A stretch of DNA of 64,000 nucleotides from Acidimicrobiia bacterium (GCA_027494165.1 JAOSJM010000001.1:186001-250000); one strand, 5' to 3'. Positions 1 through 9,474 are shown, counted from the first letter of the stretch. Numbers and translations are program-made. The notes: generated by a model from the letters alone, not told the origin.

Positions 1-364
1 GCCCGGCCTCCACGTGGAGGAGCGGGAACCCGCCGGCGTTCGCCGCCAGCGCGCCGGCCAGCCCCGTGTTGGTGTCGCCCTGGACGACGACGGCCGATGG
101 GGGATCGTCGGTGAGGTGCGCGTCGAGCGCCGCGGTGGCCTCCCCGATCTGGCGGCCCCGGGAGGCCCCGCCCACGTCGAGCTGGACCGCCGGCGTCCCC
201 AGGCCCAGGTCGTCGAGGAAGGCGGCCGAGAGGGCCGGGCTGTAGTGCTGGCCCGTGTGCACGGTCCGGGCGGCCGGCCCGAGGAGCCGTACCACGCCCG
301 CCAGCTTGACGATCTCGGGCCTCGTGCCGAACACGATGGCCACGCTCCGTGGTCTCAGTTCCAC
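1..364 (-). CDS. UDP-N-acetylglucosamine 2-epimerase family protein (N-terminal part)
   Basis: The reverse strand encodes the first 121 residues of a non-hydrolysing UDP-GlcNAc/UDP-GlcNAc3NAcA 2-epimerase (WecB/WbpI family, GT-B fold); the rest lies beyond the window. The family signature VAIVFGTRPEIVKLA opens the protein, followed by TGQHYS and VVVQGDTNTGLAGAL, all in the family order. I chose the GTG at 364 because GAGGAG lies about 11 bases before it; a second GTG at 343 is possible. It is divergent from the sugar aminotransferase operon. With that operon's acetyltransferase, aminotransferase and oxidoreductase, the set resembles the WbpB/E/D/I route to di-N-acetylated mannuronic acid, so the substrate may be UDP-GlcNAc3NAcA rather than UDP-GlcNAc. 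Confidence 0.85.
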   Translation of the reverse strand, partial: MELRPRSVAIVFGTRPEIVKLAGVVRLLGPAARTVHTGQHYSPALSAAFLDDLGLGTPAVQLDVGGASRGRQIGEATAALDAHLTDDPPSAVVVQGDTNTGLAGALAANAGGFPLLHVEAG

Positions 365-586
365 GTGACGTTCGGCTCCTCGTCGGTTCGCCGGGCCGAC
401 TGCAACCGATCGCTCAAGTCGCGGCCCGTGAGGCCGAGACCACATGGCGGGGCGCGATGGCGGCGTCGGTCGAGACCGACCATACTCGCCCCCGGCGTGC
501 CCGACCGCGGTGCGTGACCACGCAGCGAGGTGCCTCCTCCAGGAGCACCGCCGAGCAGGCGACATCGGATCGAGAGGTGGGGGACG

Positions 587-1795
587 GTGACCCTGGCGCT
601 CCCTTCGGACCAGGAAGCCTCGGGCCGCACGCTGGGCGCCGAGGAGCTCGAGGCCCTCCGCGAGGTGATCGAGAGCGGCACGCTCACGAGCACCAAGGGC
701 AAGCAGGTCCCGGGACTCGAGGAGCGCTTCGCCGCCCTCACGGGGTCGGCCCACGCCGTCGCCTGCTCGTCGGGCACCGCGGCCGTCCACGTCGCGATCG
801 CCGCCCTCGACCCCGAACCCGGGGACGAGGTCGTCACCACCCCGATCACCGACATGGGGGCGCTCACGCCGATCCTCTTCCAGGGGGCCGTCCCCGTCTT
901 CGCCGACGTCGATCCCCGGACCGGCAACGTCACCGCCGAGACGATCGAGGCCGCGCTGTCCGAGCGGACCCGGGCGGTCGTCGTCACCCACCTCTTCGGC
1001 AACCCCTGCGAGATGGAGCCGATCACGGCCCTGGCCGCGGCGCGCGGCCTCCCCGTCATCGAGGACTGCGCCCAGGCCTACCTGGCCCGCAGCGCCGGCC
1101 GGACGGTCGGGACCATCGGCGCCCTCGGGTGCTTCAGCCTCCAGCAGGGCAAGCACGTCACCACGGGCGAGGGCGGCCTCGTGGTCACCGACGATCCGGC
1201 CCTGGCCCGCCGCGCGAGGCTCTTCGTGAACAAGGCCTGGCCGTACGGCGAGCCGAACCCCGATCACGAGTTCCTGGCCCTCAACTACCGGCTCAGCGAG
1301 CTCCAGGGGGCCGTGGCCCGGGCGCAGCTCGACAAGCTCGAGGGCGTCGTCCGCCGGCGGGTGGCCATGGCCGAGCGGCTCACCGCCGCCCTGGAGGGGC
1401 TCGAGGGGATCGACACGCCGTGGGTCGCCCCCGGCAACGAGCACACCTACTGGAAGTACTGCCTCCGGGTCGACCCGGCCCGGGTGCCCGGCGGCCCCCA
1501 GGCCCTGGCGGCCGAGCTCCGCCTCGGTGGGATCGCCTCGGCGCCGCGCTACATCCAGAAGCCGGCGTTCCAGTGCGCGGTCTTCTCGAACCAGCGGACC
1601 TTCGGGGAGAGCCGCTGGCCGTTCACCCTGGCCCGGCCCGAGGCCGTGGACTACTCGCCCGAGCGCTACCCGGGGACGTTCCGGGCCCTCGACCGGGTCC
1701 TCGTGCTGCCCTGGAACGAGCGCTACACCGAGGAGCACGTAGACCACCTGGCCGGGTCGATCCGTCGTGCCCTCGCGAAGGTGGTGGGACCGTGA
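587..1795 (+). CDS. DegT/DnrJ/EryC1/StrS family sugar-nucleotide aminotransferase
   Basis: A 402-residue PLP-dependent aminotransferase of the sugar-nucleotide class, which would transfer an amino group from glutamate to a keto-sugar nucleotide in the cytoplasm. Visible family features are SSGTAAVHVAIAAL near the N-terminus, VIEDCAQAY (the Asp binding the PLP ring nitrogen), and FSLQQGKHVTTGEGG with the Schiff-base lysine. The GTG at 587 is preferred because GAGAGG precedes it; an in-frame GTG at 530 has weaker support. It is the first gene of an operon in which each following gene starts within the stop codon of the one before. Its partners suggest a WbpE-like role (3-amino-uronic acid synthesis), but the exact sugar cannot be told from sequence. 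Confidence 0.9.
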   Translation: MTLALPSDQEASGRTLGAEELEALREVIESGTLTSTKGKQVPGLEERFAALTGSAHAVACSSGTAAVHVAIAALDPEPGDEVVTTPITDMGALTPILFQGAVPVFADVDPRTGNVTAETIEAALSERTRAVVVTHLFGNPCEMEPITALAAARGLPVIEDCAQAYLARSAGRTVGTIGALGCFSLQQGKHVTTGEGGLVVTDDPALARRARLFVNKAWPYGEPNPDHEFLALNYRLSELQGAVARAQLDKLEGVVRRRVAMAERLTAALEGLEGIDTPWVAPGNEHTYWKYCLRVDPARVPGGPQALAAELRLGGIASAPRYIQKPAFQCAVFSNQRTFGESRWPFTLARPEAVDYSPERYPGTFRALDRVLVLPWNERYTEEHVDHLAGSIRRALAKVVGP

Positions 1796-2814
1796 GCACA
1801 CGCCCGCTCGAGCTCGCCCTCGTGGGGGCGGGAGGCATCGCCCAGGCCTACGTCCAGCTCTTCGAGGACCTGGTCGACGCCCGCGTCGTCGCCGTGGCCG
1901 ACGTCCGCCACGACGCCGCGGTCAGCGCGGCGGAGTCGCTCGGGGCCCGGGCGTACCCGTCGTACGCGGCGCTCGTCGGGGCCGAGAGCCTCGACGGCGT
2001 CGTCGTCTGCACCCCTCCGGTCACCCACCACGAGATCTGCGGCTTCTTCCTCGACCGGGGGCTGCCGGTCCTGTGCGAGAAGCCCCTCACCACCGACCTC
2101 GCCTCGGCCCGCGACCTCGTCGCCCGGGCCGAGCGGTCGGAGACCCTGCTCACCATGGCCTCGAAGTTCCGCTACGTCGAGGACCTGGTCACCGCCAAGA
2201 GCATCGTCGGTTCGGGTCTGCTCGGTGAGGTGATCCTCTTCGAGAACGTGTTCGCCTCCCGGGTGCCGATGGCCGGGCGCTGGAACGCGAACCCTGCGGT
2301 GAGCGGCGGGGGCGTGCTCATCGACAACGGCACCCACTCGGTCGACATCGCCCGCTACCTGCTGGGTCCGATCTCGGAGGTGATGGCGGTCGAGGGCAAG
2401 CGGGTCCAGGGGCTCCCGGTCGAGGACACCGCCCAGCTCTTCCTCCGGTCCGCCGAGGGCGTGATGGGTACCGTCGACCTGTCGTGGAGCATCGACAAGG
2501 CCCTCGACAGCTACGTCAACGTCTACGGCTCCCACGGCACGATCCAGGTGGGGTGGCGCCAGTCCCGCTACCGGCAGGCCTCCAGCCCCGACTGGGTGGT
2601 CTTCGGCTCCGGGTACGACAAGCTCGGCTCCATGCGCCGGCAGGTCGAGGACTTCTGCCGGGGCGTGCGCGGCGCCGGTCCGATCCTGATCGGGACCGAC
2701 GACGCGCTGGCCTCGGTGGCGGTGATCGAGACGGCCTACGCGTCGATGGGCACCGAGCACTGGGCCCTCGTCGACGGCGGGCTCGAGTCGGCCTCCCCGG
2801 GATCGCCGAGGTGA
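1792..2814 (+). CDS. Gfo/Idh/MocA family NAD(P)-dependent oxidoreductase
   Basis: A 340-residue dehydrogenase with an N-terminal Rossmann fold (LALVGAGGIAQAY, residues about 7-19) and the hallmark VLCEKPLT, whose lysine takes part in catalysis in this family. The C-terminal alpha/beta domain contains DNGTHSVDIARYLLG, with the conserved DxGxHxxD-type motif. The GTG start overlaps the aminotransferase stop as GTGA, showing tight translational coupling. Next to an aminotransferase and an acetyltransferase it most likely oxidises C3 of a UDP-sugar (uronic acid), as WbpB/WlbA do; this substrate is inferred from context only. Confidence 0.9.
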   Translation: MSTRPLELALVGAGGIAQAYVQLFEDLVDARVVAVADVRHDAAVSAAESLGARAYPSYAALVGAESLDGVVVCTPPVTHHEICGFFLDRGLPVLCEKPLTTDLASARDLVARAERSETLLTMASKFRYVEDLVTAKSIVGSGLLGEVILFENVFASRVPMAGRWNANPAVSGGGVLIDNGTHSVDIARYLLGPISEVMAVEGKRVQGLPVEDTAQLFLRSAEGVMGTVDLSWSIDKALDSYVNVYGSHGTIQVGWRQSRYRQASSPDWVVFGSGYDKLGSMRRQVEDFCRGVRGAGPILIGTDDALASVAVIETAYASMGTEHWALVDGGLESASPGSPR

Positions 2815-3473
2815 GCGTCCCGGCCCGCAGCGCCCCGGTGCACCCGTCGGCCCGGGTCCACCCGACCGCCGAGCTCGAGCCCGGCGTGGAGATCGGGCCG
2901 CGCACCGCGATCTGGGGAGGCGTCCACGCCCGCGGGCCGGCCCGGATCGGCGCCGAGTGCATCGTCGGAGAGAAGACCTACCTGGCCTACGGCGTCGAGG
3001 TCGGGGACCGGGTGAAGATCAACGCCATGGTCTACGTGTGCACCGGGGTGACCCTCGAGCAGGGTGTGATGGTCGGGGCCGGGACGGTGTTCACCAACGA
3101 CCGGTTCCCCCGGGCGACCTCTCCGGACCTCACGGCCCTCCGACCATCGGATCCCGACGAGCGCACGCTGCCCACCCGCGTGCGGGAGGGTGCGACCGTC
3201 GGCGCGGGGAGCGTCGTCGGCTGCGGCCTCGAGATCGGGCGGTTCGCCATGGTGGGGATGGGGGCCGTCGTGACCCGATCGGTCCCCGACTTCCACCTCG
3301 CGGTCGGTCACCCGGCCCGCTCGGTGGGCTGCGTCTGCCGGTGCGGGGAGCCGTTCCTCCGGTTCCCCGGGCGGGCCGCACCGGACACCGACGACGTGGC
3401 GTGCCCGGCCTGCGGGCTGCGGTACGCGGTCGAGAGCGGGGCGGTCCGGGAGCTGACCCCGCCGGGGCCGTGA
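2811..3473 (+). CDS. Left-handed beta-helix acetyltransferase, WbpD/WlbB-like
   Basis: A 220-residue hexapeptide-repeat (LbetaH) acyltransferase. Repeats with I/V/L every sixth residue run from VHPTAELEPGVEIGPRTAIW to about residue 165. A C-terminal tail carries two pairs of cysteines, CRCG and CPACG, a zinc-ribbon-like arrangement found in some relatives. It probably uses acetyl-CoA to acetylate the 3-amino group of a UDP-amino-uronic acid, trimerising as the family does. The GTG start overlaps the previous stop by 4 bp. In this cluster it would act after the oxidoreductase and aminotransferase and before the 2-epimerase encoded on the other strand. Confidence 0.88.
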   Translation: MSVPARSAPVHPSARVHPTAELEPGVEIGPRTAIWGGVHARGPARIGAECIVGEKTYLAYGVEVGDRVKINAMVYVCTGVTLEQGVMVGAGTVFTNDRFPRATSPDLTALRPSDPDERTLPTRVREGATVGAGSVVGCGLEIGRFAMVGMGAVVTRSVPDFHLAVGHPARSVGCVCRCGEPFLRFPGRAAPDTDDVACPACGLRYAVESGAVRELTPPGP

Positions 3474-4837
3474 CGGGACCCGCGCGGCCCTGCGCCGGCC
3501 ACCGCTGGGCCGTCGTCGGCGGCGGGATGCTCGGGCTCACCCTGGCCCGGCGCCTGCGCGAGCGTGGCCACGCCGTGACGCTGTACGAGGCCGCGCCCCA
3601 CCTCGGCGGGCTCGCCTCGGCCTGGCGCCTCGGCGACGTGGTGTGGGACCGCCACTACCACGTCACCCTCCTCTCGGACGCCTTCACCCGCGGTGCGCTC
3701 GCCGGTCTCGGGCTCGAGGAGCAGATGCGGTGGGTCGAGACCCGGACCGGCTACTACTCGGACGGCCGGCTCGCCTCCGTGTCGAACACGGTCGAGTTCC
3801 TGCGGCTCCCCGGGCTACGGCTGGTCGACAAGCTCCGCCTGGGTGGCACGATCCTGCTCGGTTCCCGCCTCCGTGACTGGCGGCGGCTGGAAGAGGTCCC
3901 GGTGGCCGATTGGCTGACCCGATGGTCGGGCCGGCGCACCTTCGAGCGGTTCTGGCTCCCGCTCCTGCGCTCGAAGCTCGGCGAGAGCTACCGCGACGCC
4001 TCGGCCGCCTTCATCTGGGCGACGATCCAGCGCCTGTACGCGGCCCGTCGCACCGGTCTGAAGAAGGAGATGTTCGGGTACGTGCCCGGGGGTTACGCCC
4101 GGGTCCTCGAGCGCTACGGCGAGGCCCTCGCGGAGGCAGGGGTGCGGGTCGAGCTGGCGAGCCCGGTCGAGCAGGTGGGCTCGGAGGGCGGCGAGCTGGT
4201 CGTACGACCGGCCGGCGGGGCTCCCGGGCGCTACGACCGCGTCGTGGTCACCGCCAACGCGCACCTGGCCTCCCGGATGTGCCCGCAGCTCTCCGCCGAC
4301 GAGCGGGACCGCCTCGACGGCGTGCGCTACCAGGGGTTGGTGTGCGCCTCCTTGCTGCTCGAGCGGCCCCTCGCCGACCACTACCTCACGTACATCACCG
4401 ACGACGTCCCGTTCACCGCCGTGGTCGAGATGTCGGCCTTCGTCGATCCCGACCAGTTCGGGGGCCGGACGCTCGTCTACCTCCCCAAGTACGTCGCCCC
4501 CGACGACCCGTTCCTCTCGTGCTCCGACGACGAGGTCCGGGAGCGGTTCCTCCCCGCCCTCGCCGCCATGTACCCGGGCTTCTCCGCCGACGACGTGCTC
4601 GCGTTCGGGGTGTCGCGGGTCCGCGAGGTGTTCCCCGTGCCCACGCTCGGCTACTCCCGCCGCGTGCCGCCGGTGCGCACGAGCGTGCCCGGCCTCTTCC
4701 TCGTGACCTCGGCCCACATCGTGAACGGCACCCTCAACGTCGACGAGACCGTCGGGCTGGCCGAGCGCGCGATCGACACCCTCGACCCTCCCGACCTCCC
4801 GGCCCCGGCCGAGGGGGCCGCGGCCGCCCGGCCATGA
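3470..4837 (+). CDS. NAD(P)/FAD-dependent amine-oxidase-like oxidoreductase
   Basis: A 455-residue flavoprotein. The FAD dinucleotide-binding motif WAVVGGGMLGLTLARRL is at residues 13-29, followed by the acidic end of the second strand (LYEAAPHLGGLASAW). The C-terminal TSAHIVNGTLNVDETVGLA matches the second FAD-contacting segment of protoporphyrinogen-oxidase/phytoene-desaturase-like proteins. Such proteins recur in exopolysaccharide loci, where their substrate is usually unknown. It starts with GTG overlapping the acetyltransferase stop by 4 bp. A role in modifying a lipid-linked or nucleotide sugar is plausible but unproven. Confidence 0.82.
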   Translation: MTGPARPCAGHRWAVVGGGMLGLTLARRLRERGHAVTLYEAAPHLGGLASAWRLGDVVWDRHYHVTLLSDAFTRGALAGLGLEEQMRWVETRTGYYSDGRLASVSNTVEFLRLPGLRLVDKLRLGGTILLGSRLRDWRRLEEVPVADWLTRWSGRRTFERFWLPLLRSKLGESYRDASAAFIWATIQRLYAARRTGLKKEMFGYVPGGYARVLERYGEALAEAGVRVELASPVEQVGSEGGELVVRPAGGAPGRYDRVVVTANAHLASRMCPQLSADERDRLDGVRYQGLVCASLLLERPLADHYLTYITDDVPFTAVVEMSAFVDPDQFGGRTLVYLPKYVAPDDPFLSCSDDEVRERFLPALAAMYPGFSADDVLAFGVSRVREVFPVPTLGYSRRVPPVRTSVPGLFLVTSAHIVNGTLNVDETVGLAERAIDTLDPPDLPAPAEGAAAARP

Positions 4838-4886
4838 CCGTCCGGGCGGGAGCCGGTGGGACGTCGGCGACGTGGGGGTCCCACCC

Positions 4887-5867
4887 GTGAGACCCGTCGC
4901 CAGCCTGTCGCTCGACCTCGACAACCGGTGGTCGTACCTGAAGATCCACGGCGACGCGGCCTGGGAGTCCTACCCCTCGTACCTCGACGTCGTCGTCCCC
5001 CACGTCCTCGACGTCCTCTCCGCCCAGGGGCTGCGGATCACCGTCTTCGTGGTCGGCCAGGACGCCGCCTTCGCGTCGAACCGCGAGCCGCTCCGGGCCC
5101 TCGCCGAGGCCGGCCACGAGATCGGGAACCACTCGTTCCGCCACGAGCCGTGGCTCCACCGGTACTCCGAGGCCGAGCTGGACGACGAGCTGGCCCGGGC
5201 CGAGGAGGCGATCGAGGCCGCGACCGGCGTCCTGCCCCGCGGGTTCCGGGGGCCCGGCTACAGCCTGTCGACCACGACCCTGCGGGTGCTGGCGCGCCGG
5301 GGCTACGAGTACGACGCCTCCACCCTGCCCACGTACATCGGTCCGCTCGCCCGGGCCTTCTACTTCCGCAGCGCGCAGCTGTCCGAGGAGCAGCGGCGCG
5401 AGCGCCGGTACCTGTTCGGCACCGCTCGCGACGGGCGCCGCCCGGTCCGCCCCTACCACTGGCAGGTCGACGGGCGTAGGCTCCTCGAGATCCCGGTGAC
5501 GACCATGCCGGTGCTCAAGGTCCCCATCCACGTCAGCTACCTGCTGTTCCTGGCCACCTACGCGCCGTGGGCGGCCCGGGCCTACCTCGGCGCCGCCCTC
5601 GGGGCCTGCCGGCTCGCGCGCGTGGGACCCTCCCTGCTGCTGCACCCGCTCGACTTCGTCGGCACCGAGGAGGCTCCCGACCTGTCCTTCCTCCCCGGGA
5701 TGGCGATCCCGACCTCGAGGAAGCTGGAGCTCGTCGGCGGCTACCTGGCGCGCTTCCGGGACCGCTTCGACGTGCGACCGGTGGGCGAGCACGCGGCCGC
5801 CCTCCGGGCCCGACCGGACCTCGCCGTCCGGGCCCCGGACTTCCCGGCCGACGGGGGTGCGCCGTGA
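4887..5867 (+). CDS. Polysaccharide deacetylase family protein (NodB-like)
   Basis: About 326 residues with a NodB homology domain: SLSLDLDN gives the metal/catalytic Asp pair, GHEIGNHSFRH the His-box, and GFRGPGYSLS the third conserved motif. Family members remove N-acetyl groups from cell-wall or exported glycans. I place the start at GTG 4887 because the protein then begins at VRPVASLSLDLDN; an in-frame GTG at 4872 would add five residues. No signal peptide is visible, so it may act in the cytoplasm or at the membrane face. It lies between the FAD oxidoreductase and a GT2 gene in the same operon; its stop overlaps the GT2 start. Confidence 0.85.
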   Translation: MRPVASLSLDLDNRWSYLKIHGDAAWESYPSYLDVVVPHVLDVLSAQGLRITVFVVGQDAAFASNREPLRALAEAGHEIGNHSFRHEPWLHRYSEAELDDELARAEEAIEAATGVLPRGFRGPGYSLSTTTLRVLARRGYEYDASTLPTYIGPLARAFYFRSAQLSEEQRRERRYLFGTARDGRRPVRPYHWQVDGRRLLEIPVTTMPVLKVPIHVSYLLFLATYAPWAARAYLGAALGACRLARVGPSLLLHPLDFVGTEEAPDLSFLPGMAIPTSRKLELVGGYLARFRDRFDVRPVGEHAAALRARPDLAVRAPDFPADGGAP

Positions 5868-6967
5868 CGGCTCGCGACGTGGCCGCGCCCTCCGCAGTCC
5901 CGGGGCCCGCGCGGCGTGACCCCGAGACCCTCCCCTCGGTCTCGGTGATCGTGCCCGCCTACAACGAGGCCGCGATCATCGAACGGAACCTCGCCCGGCT
6001 CCACGACCACATGCGGAGCCTGGAGGAGCGGTACCGGTGGGAGATCGTCGTCGTCGACGACGGCAGCACCGACGGCACGGGCGCCCTCGCCGATGCGTTC
6101 GCCGCCGGCCATCCCGGGGTCCGGGTGCTCCACCACCGGGTGAACTTCCACCTCGGCCAGGCCCTGCGGTACGCGTTCAACAGCTGCCGCTCCGACTACC
6201 TGGTCACCATGGACTGCGACCTCAGCTACTCGCCCGACCACGTCGAGCGGCTGCTCCAGACCATCGAGGACACCCACGCCCGGATCGTCATCGCCTCGCC
6301 GTACCACCCCGAGGGGCACACCACGAAGGTCCCGCTCCTCCGGAGGGTCGCCAGCCGCTGGGCCAACCGCTTCCTCGGCCTCGCGGCCAAGGGGAACCTG
6401 TCGACGCTCACGGGCATGGTCCGGGCCTACGACCGGAGGTTCCTGCGCACGCTGAACCTCAAGGCGATGGACACCGAGATCAACACCGAGATCGTCTACA
6501 AGGCCCAGCTCCTCCGGGCCCGGATCGTCGAGATCCCCGCCCACCTCGACTGGACCGAGCAGCGGGACCGTGAAGCGGGCCGCCGGTCGTCCATCCGGAT
6601 CCGCCGCAGCACCCTCTCGTCGATCTTCCTGGCGTTCATCTTCCGGCCCTTCATGTTCTTCATCCTCCCCGGGCTGCTCCTCGCGACGGCCTCGGCGTGG
6701 ATGCTGCTGTGGTTCACGATCCGGGTCGGCCAGGACTACGCGGCCGCGACGGGCTCGTTCGACGAGCGGTTCTCCGACGCGCTCGCCAGCGCGTTCGACC
6801 AGTACAGCTACCAGCCCGTGATCGGCGGCATCAGCCTGCTGCTCGCCGCCCAGTTCATCAGCCTCGGGATCGTGGCTGCGCAGTCCAAGCGCTACTTCGA
6901 GGAGCTGTTCCATCTCGGGTCGTCGATCCTGAAGCGCACGGGTGTCGAGGACGACGACCCGACCTGA
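5864..6967 (+). CDS. Glycosyltransferase family 2, membrane-anchored (dolichol-phosphate-mannose-synthase-like)
   Basis: A 367-residue inverting glycosyltransferase. The GT-A domain starts with SVSVIVPAYNEAAIIERNLARL; VVDDGSTDGTG and VTMDCDLSYSP supply the nucleotide-sugar and metal-binding acidic residues. Two hydrophobic stretches (FMFFILPGLLLATASAWMLL and a segment near SLLLAAQFISLGIV) anchor the C-terminus, as in polyprenyl-phosphate glycosyltransferases. It is coupled to the deacetylase gene by a 4-bp GTGA overlap and overlaps the next gene by 26 bp. It probably transfers a sugar from a nucleotide donor to a lipid carrier or growing polysaccharide. Confidence 0.88.
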   Translation: MTARDVAAPSAVPGPARRDPETLPSVSVIVPAYNEAAIIERNLARLHDHMRSLEERYRWEIVVVDDGSTDGTGALADAFAAGHPGVRVLHHRVNFHLGQALRYAFNSCRSDYLVTMDCDLSYSPDHVERLLQTIEDTHARIVIASPYHPEGHTTKVPLLRRVASRWANRFLGLAAKGNLSTLTGMVRAYDRRFLRTLNLKAMDTEINTEIVYKAQLLRARIVEIPAHLDWTEQRDREAGRRSSIRIRRSTLSSIFLAFIFRPFMFFILPGLLLATASAWMLLWFTIRVGQDYAAATGSFDERFSDALASAFDQYSYQPVIGGISLLLAAQFISLGIVAAQSKRYFEELFHLGSSILKRTGVEDDDPT

Positions 6968-7661
6968 CGCCGGGGAGCCCCACCCGGGCTCGAGGCTCCG
7001 CGGTGCCTGGCTCGGGCTGCGGTCGTCGGCCCGGGTGCTGGGTGTGGCGTTCCTGCCTCCGTTGCTGCTGATGGCCGCCATCGGCGTCTTCGCCCGGGGC
7101 GAGACGACCGAGTGGACCGACGACCCCGTCGGTGTGGCCCGTCTGCCGGTCCACGTCGGGCTCGTGTCGAACGTCGGCGTGGTGCTCTGGTGCGTGGCGG
7201 CGACCGCGTGCCTCCTCGGGGCCGCCGCCTCACGGCACCGGCCGGGCCGACGACGCCGGGCCCGGTTCCTCCTCGAGGCCGGCGCCCTCTGCGCCCTCCT
7301 GCTCGTCGACGACCTCTTCCTCCTCCACGACCGGGTGCTGCGGCTCGAGGTCGGCGTCCCGAAGCCGGTGACGCTCACCGTGTACGGGGTCCTCGCCGCG
7401 GCCGTGCTGGTCCGCCACCGCGACGTGCTCGCGTCTCGGGGCGTCGCCGACCACTGGCTCCTCGGCGCCTCCCTGGGGGGCTTCGCGGTGTGGGCGTCCG
7501 TCGGCGCCTTCACCGCGCCCTTCACCGGACACGACTTCGTCCGGTCGACGGCGAAGCTCCTGGCGCTGGCCGGTTGGTGCACGTTCCTCGTCCGGCTCGC
7601 CTTCGACCTCCTCGCGGGACCGGAACCGGCCGCCGATCCCGCGCCTGTCGCGGGCGGCTGA
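6942..7661 (+). CDS. Hypothetical polytopic membrane protein of the polysaccharide operon
   Basis: A 239-residue protein of unrecognised family with about six hydrophobic segments (for example [56 protein letters not shown]) separated by short Arg-rich loops. The GTG start lies inside the end of the GT2 gene (26-bp overlap), so it is almost certainly co-translated with it. No catalytic motif is seen. Position suggests a role in the envelope glycan pathway, perhaps in transfer or export. Confidence 0.65.
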   Translation: MSRTTTRPDAGEPHPGSRLRGAWLGLRSSARVLGVAFLPPLLLMAAIGVFARGETTEWTDDPVGVARLPVHVGLVSNVGVVLWCVAATACLLGAAASRHRPGRRRRARFLLEAGALCALLLVDDLFLLHDRVLRLEVGVPKPVTLTVYGVLAAAVLVRHRDVLASRGVADHWLLGASLGGFAVWASVGAFTAPFTGHDFVRSTAKLLALAGWCTFLVRLAFDLLAGPEPAADPAPVAGG

Positions 7662-7678
7662 GGCCGGGTGGGCACCGG

Positions 7679-7684
7679 TAGACT
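7679..7684 (+). promoter_or_regulatory. Candidate -10 hexamer (TAGACT) of the rpiB-glyA transcript
   Basis: TAGACT would place transcription start near 7691, just before a strong ribosome binding site (GGAGGAGGAG at 7699-7708) and the preferred TTG start of rpiB at 7712. No good -35 is seen, as is usual for high-GC actinobacterial promoters. Confidence 0.4.
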
Positions 7685-7711
7685 CGGATGGACCCACCGG
7701 AGGAGGAGCTC

Positions 7712-8158
7712 TTGAGGATCGCCGTCGGCGCCGACCACGCGGGGTTCCGGCTCAAGGAGCAGCTCGTCCACCTGCTCAAGGAGTGGGGCCACGAGGTGGT
7801 CGACCTCGGGACCCACTCCGAGGAGTCGGTGGACTACCCGGACTCGGCCCGGGTCGTGGCCGAGGCGGTCGCCCGGGGCGACGCGGAGCGCGGGGTGCTC
7901 GTGTGCGGCACCGGCATCGGCCAGTCGATCGCCGCCAACAAGGTCGACGGGGTCCGGGCCGCCGTCGTCCACGACGCCACCACCGCCCGCCTGTCCCGGG
8001 CCCACAACGACGCGAACGTCATGGCCGTCGGGGCCCGCATCGTCGGCCCCGAGGTCGCGACCGAGGCGCTGAGCGTGTGGCTGGCCACCCCGTTCGACGG
8101 TGGCCGCCACGAGCGCCGGGTGAAGAAGATCGCCGCCATGGAGAGGGACGAGGGCTGA
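7712..8158 (+). CDS. rpiB: Ribose-5-phosphate isomerase B
   Basis: A 148-residue RpiB/LacA-family isomerase interconverting ribose-5-phosphate and ribulose-5-phosphate in the pentose phosphate pathway. The N-terminal [17 protein letters not shown], the [15 protein letters not shown] phosphate/active-site loop and the [15 protein letters not shown] segment are all standard. I choose TTG 7712 over ATG 7688 because it gives the canonical [12 protein letters not shown] start and follows a perfect GGAGGAGGAG; the ATG would leave the Shine-Dalgarno inside the gene. The stop overlaps the start of glyA by one base (TGATG). Confidence 0.95.
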   Translation: MRIAVGADHAGFRLKEQLVHLLKEWGHEVVDLGTHSEESVDYPDSARVVAEAVARGDAERGVLVCGTGIGQSIAANKVDGVRAAVVHDATTARLSRAHNDANVMAVGARIVGPEVATEALSVWLATPFDGGRHERRVKKIAAMERDEG

Positions 8159-9417
8159 TGGATCCGTTCGAGGCGCTGGAAGCGACCGACCCCGTGATCG
8201 CCGACATCGTCCGGCGCGAGGTCGAGCGGCAGAACACGACGATCCAGCTCATCGCCTCGGAGAACTTCACCTCGCCGGCCGTGATGGCGGCCCAGGGGTC
8301 GGTGCTCACCAACAAGTACTCCGAGGGGTACCCGGGCAAGCGCTACTACGGGGGCAACCTCGTCGTCGACGAGGCCGAGGAGCTGGCCCGCCGGCGGGCT
8401 CGCGAGCTCTTCGGGGCCGAGCACGCCAACGTGCAGCCCCACTCGGGGGCGAACGCCAACATGGCCGTGTACCTGGCCCTGCTCGAGCCGGGCGACAAGG
8501 TCATGGGGATGCGCCTCGACCAGGGCGGTCACCTCACCCACGGCTCCCCGGTGAACGTCAGCGGGCGGCTCTACGACTTCGTCGGGTACGGCGTCGACCC
8601 CGACTCGGAGACCCTCGACTACGACGTCGTCCGCGACGTGGCCCGGGCCGAGCGGCCCAAGGCCATCATCGCCGGGGCCACCGCCTACCCGCGCCAGATC
8701 GACTTCGCCACGTTCCGGTCGATCGCCGACGAGGTGGGTGCGCTGCTGGTCGTCGACGCCGCCCACATCGCGGGGTTGATCGCGGGAGGCGCGCACCCCT
8801 CCCCGGTCCCGCACGCCGACGTCGTCACGTTCACCACCCACAAGACCCTGCGGGGCCCGCGAGCCGGCGCGATCCTCTGCCGCCAGGAGCTCGCCCAGGC
8901 CGTCGACAAGGCGGTGTTCCCGGGCCTCCAGGGCGGCCCGCTGATGCACGTGGTCGCGGCCAAGGCCGTGGCCTTCCACGAGGCGGCCCAGCCGGGGTTC
9001 CGCGACTACGCCCACGGGATCGTCCGCAACGCCCGGGCCCTCGCCGAGGGGCTGGCTGCGGAGGGGTTCCGGATCGTGTCGGGCGGTACCGACAACCACC
9101 TCATGCTCGTCGACCTGCGCCCGTTCGGCGTGACCGGGAAGGTCGCCCAGGAGGCGCTGGACCGGGCGGGCATCACCTGCAACAAGAACGCCATCCCCAA
9201 CGACCCCGAGAAGCCCTTCGTGACCAGTGGGCTGCGACTCGGCACCGCGGCGGTCACGACGGCCGGCATGGGCGAGCCGGAGATGGCCGAGATCGCAGGC
9301 CTCATCGCCCGGGTGCTGCGCCACGTCGACGACGAGCCCGTCGCGGCGGAGGTGCGCGAGGCGTCGGCCCGCCTGTGCTCGAAGTTCACGCCGTACCCGG
9401 GCCTGCCCGGCGCCTGA
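8158..9417 (+). CDS. glyA: Serine hydroxymethyltransferase
   Basis: A 419-residue PLP enzyme converting serine and tetrahydrofolate to glycine and 5,10-methylene-THF, the main source of one-carbon units. Conserved segments are [36 protein letters not shown], the PLP lysine in [15 protein letters not shown] and [11 protein letters not shown]. The length is normal. It begins in the stop of rpiB (TGATG) and is followed by a long inverted repeat that probably ends the transcript. This rpiB-glyA-(wecA)-atp order is common in actinobacteria. Confidence 0.97.
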   Translation: MDPFEALEATDPVIADIVRREVERQNTTIQLIASENFTSPAVMAAQGSVLTNKYSEGYPGKRYYGGNLVVDEAEELARRRARELFGAEHANVQPHSGANANMAVYLALLEPGDKVMGMRLDQGGHLTHGSPVNVSGRLYDFVGYGVDPDSETLDYDVVRDVARAERPKAIIAGATAYPRQIDFATFRSIADEVGALLVVDAAHIAGLIAGGAHPSPVPHADVVTFTTHKTLRGPRAGAILCRQELAQAVDKAVFPGLQGGPLMHVVAAKAVAFHEAAQPGFRDYAHGIVRNARALAEGLAAEGFRIVSGGTDNHLMLVDLRPFGVTGKVAQEALDRAGITCNKNAIPNDPEKPFVTSGLRLGTAAVTTAGMGEPEMAEIAGLIARVLRHVDDEPVAAEVREASARLCSKFTPYPGLPGA

Positions 9418-9424
9418 ATCCCGA

Positions 9425-9474
9425 CGCGTTGGCGCGATCCGCGCCGGTGGAGGTGTCCGGATCGCGCCGACGCG
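9425..9474. terminator. Inverted repeat after glyA, probable terminator
   Basis: Two 16-base arms (CGCGTTGGCGCGATCC at 9425-9440 and GGATCGCGCCGACGCG at 9459-9474) pair over 15 bases plus one G-T wobble, with an 18-base loop. There is no T-run, as is frequent for intrinsic terminators in high-GC actinobacteria. It sits eight bases after the glyA stop. Confidence 0.6.
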
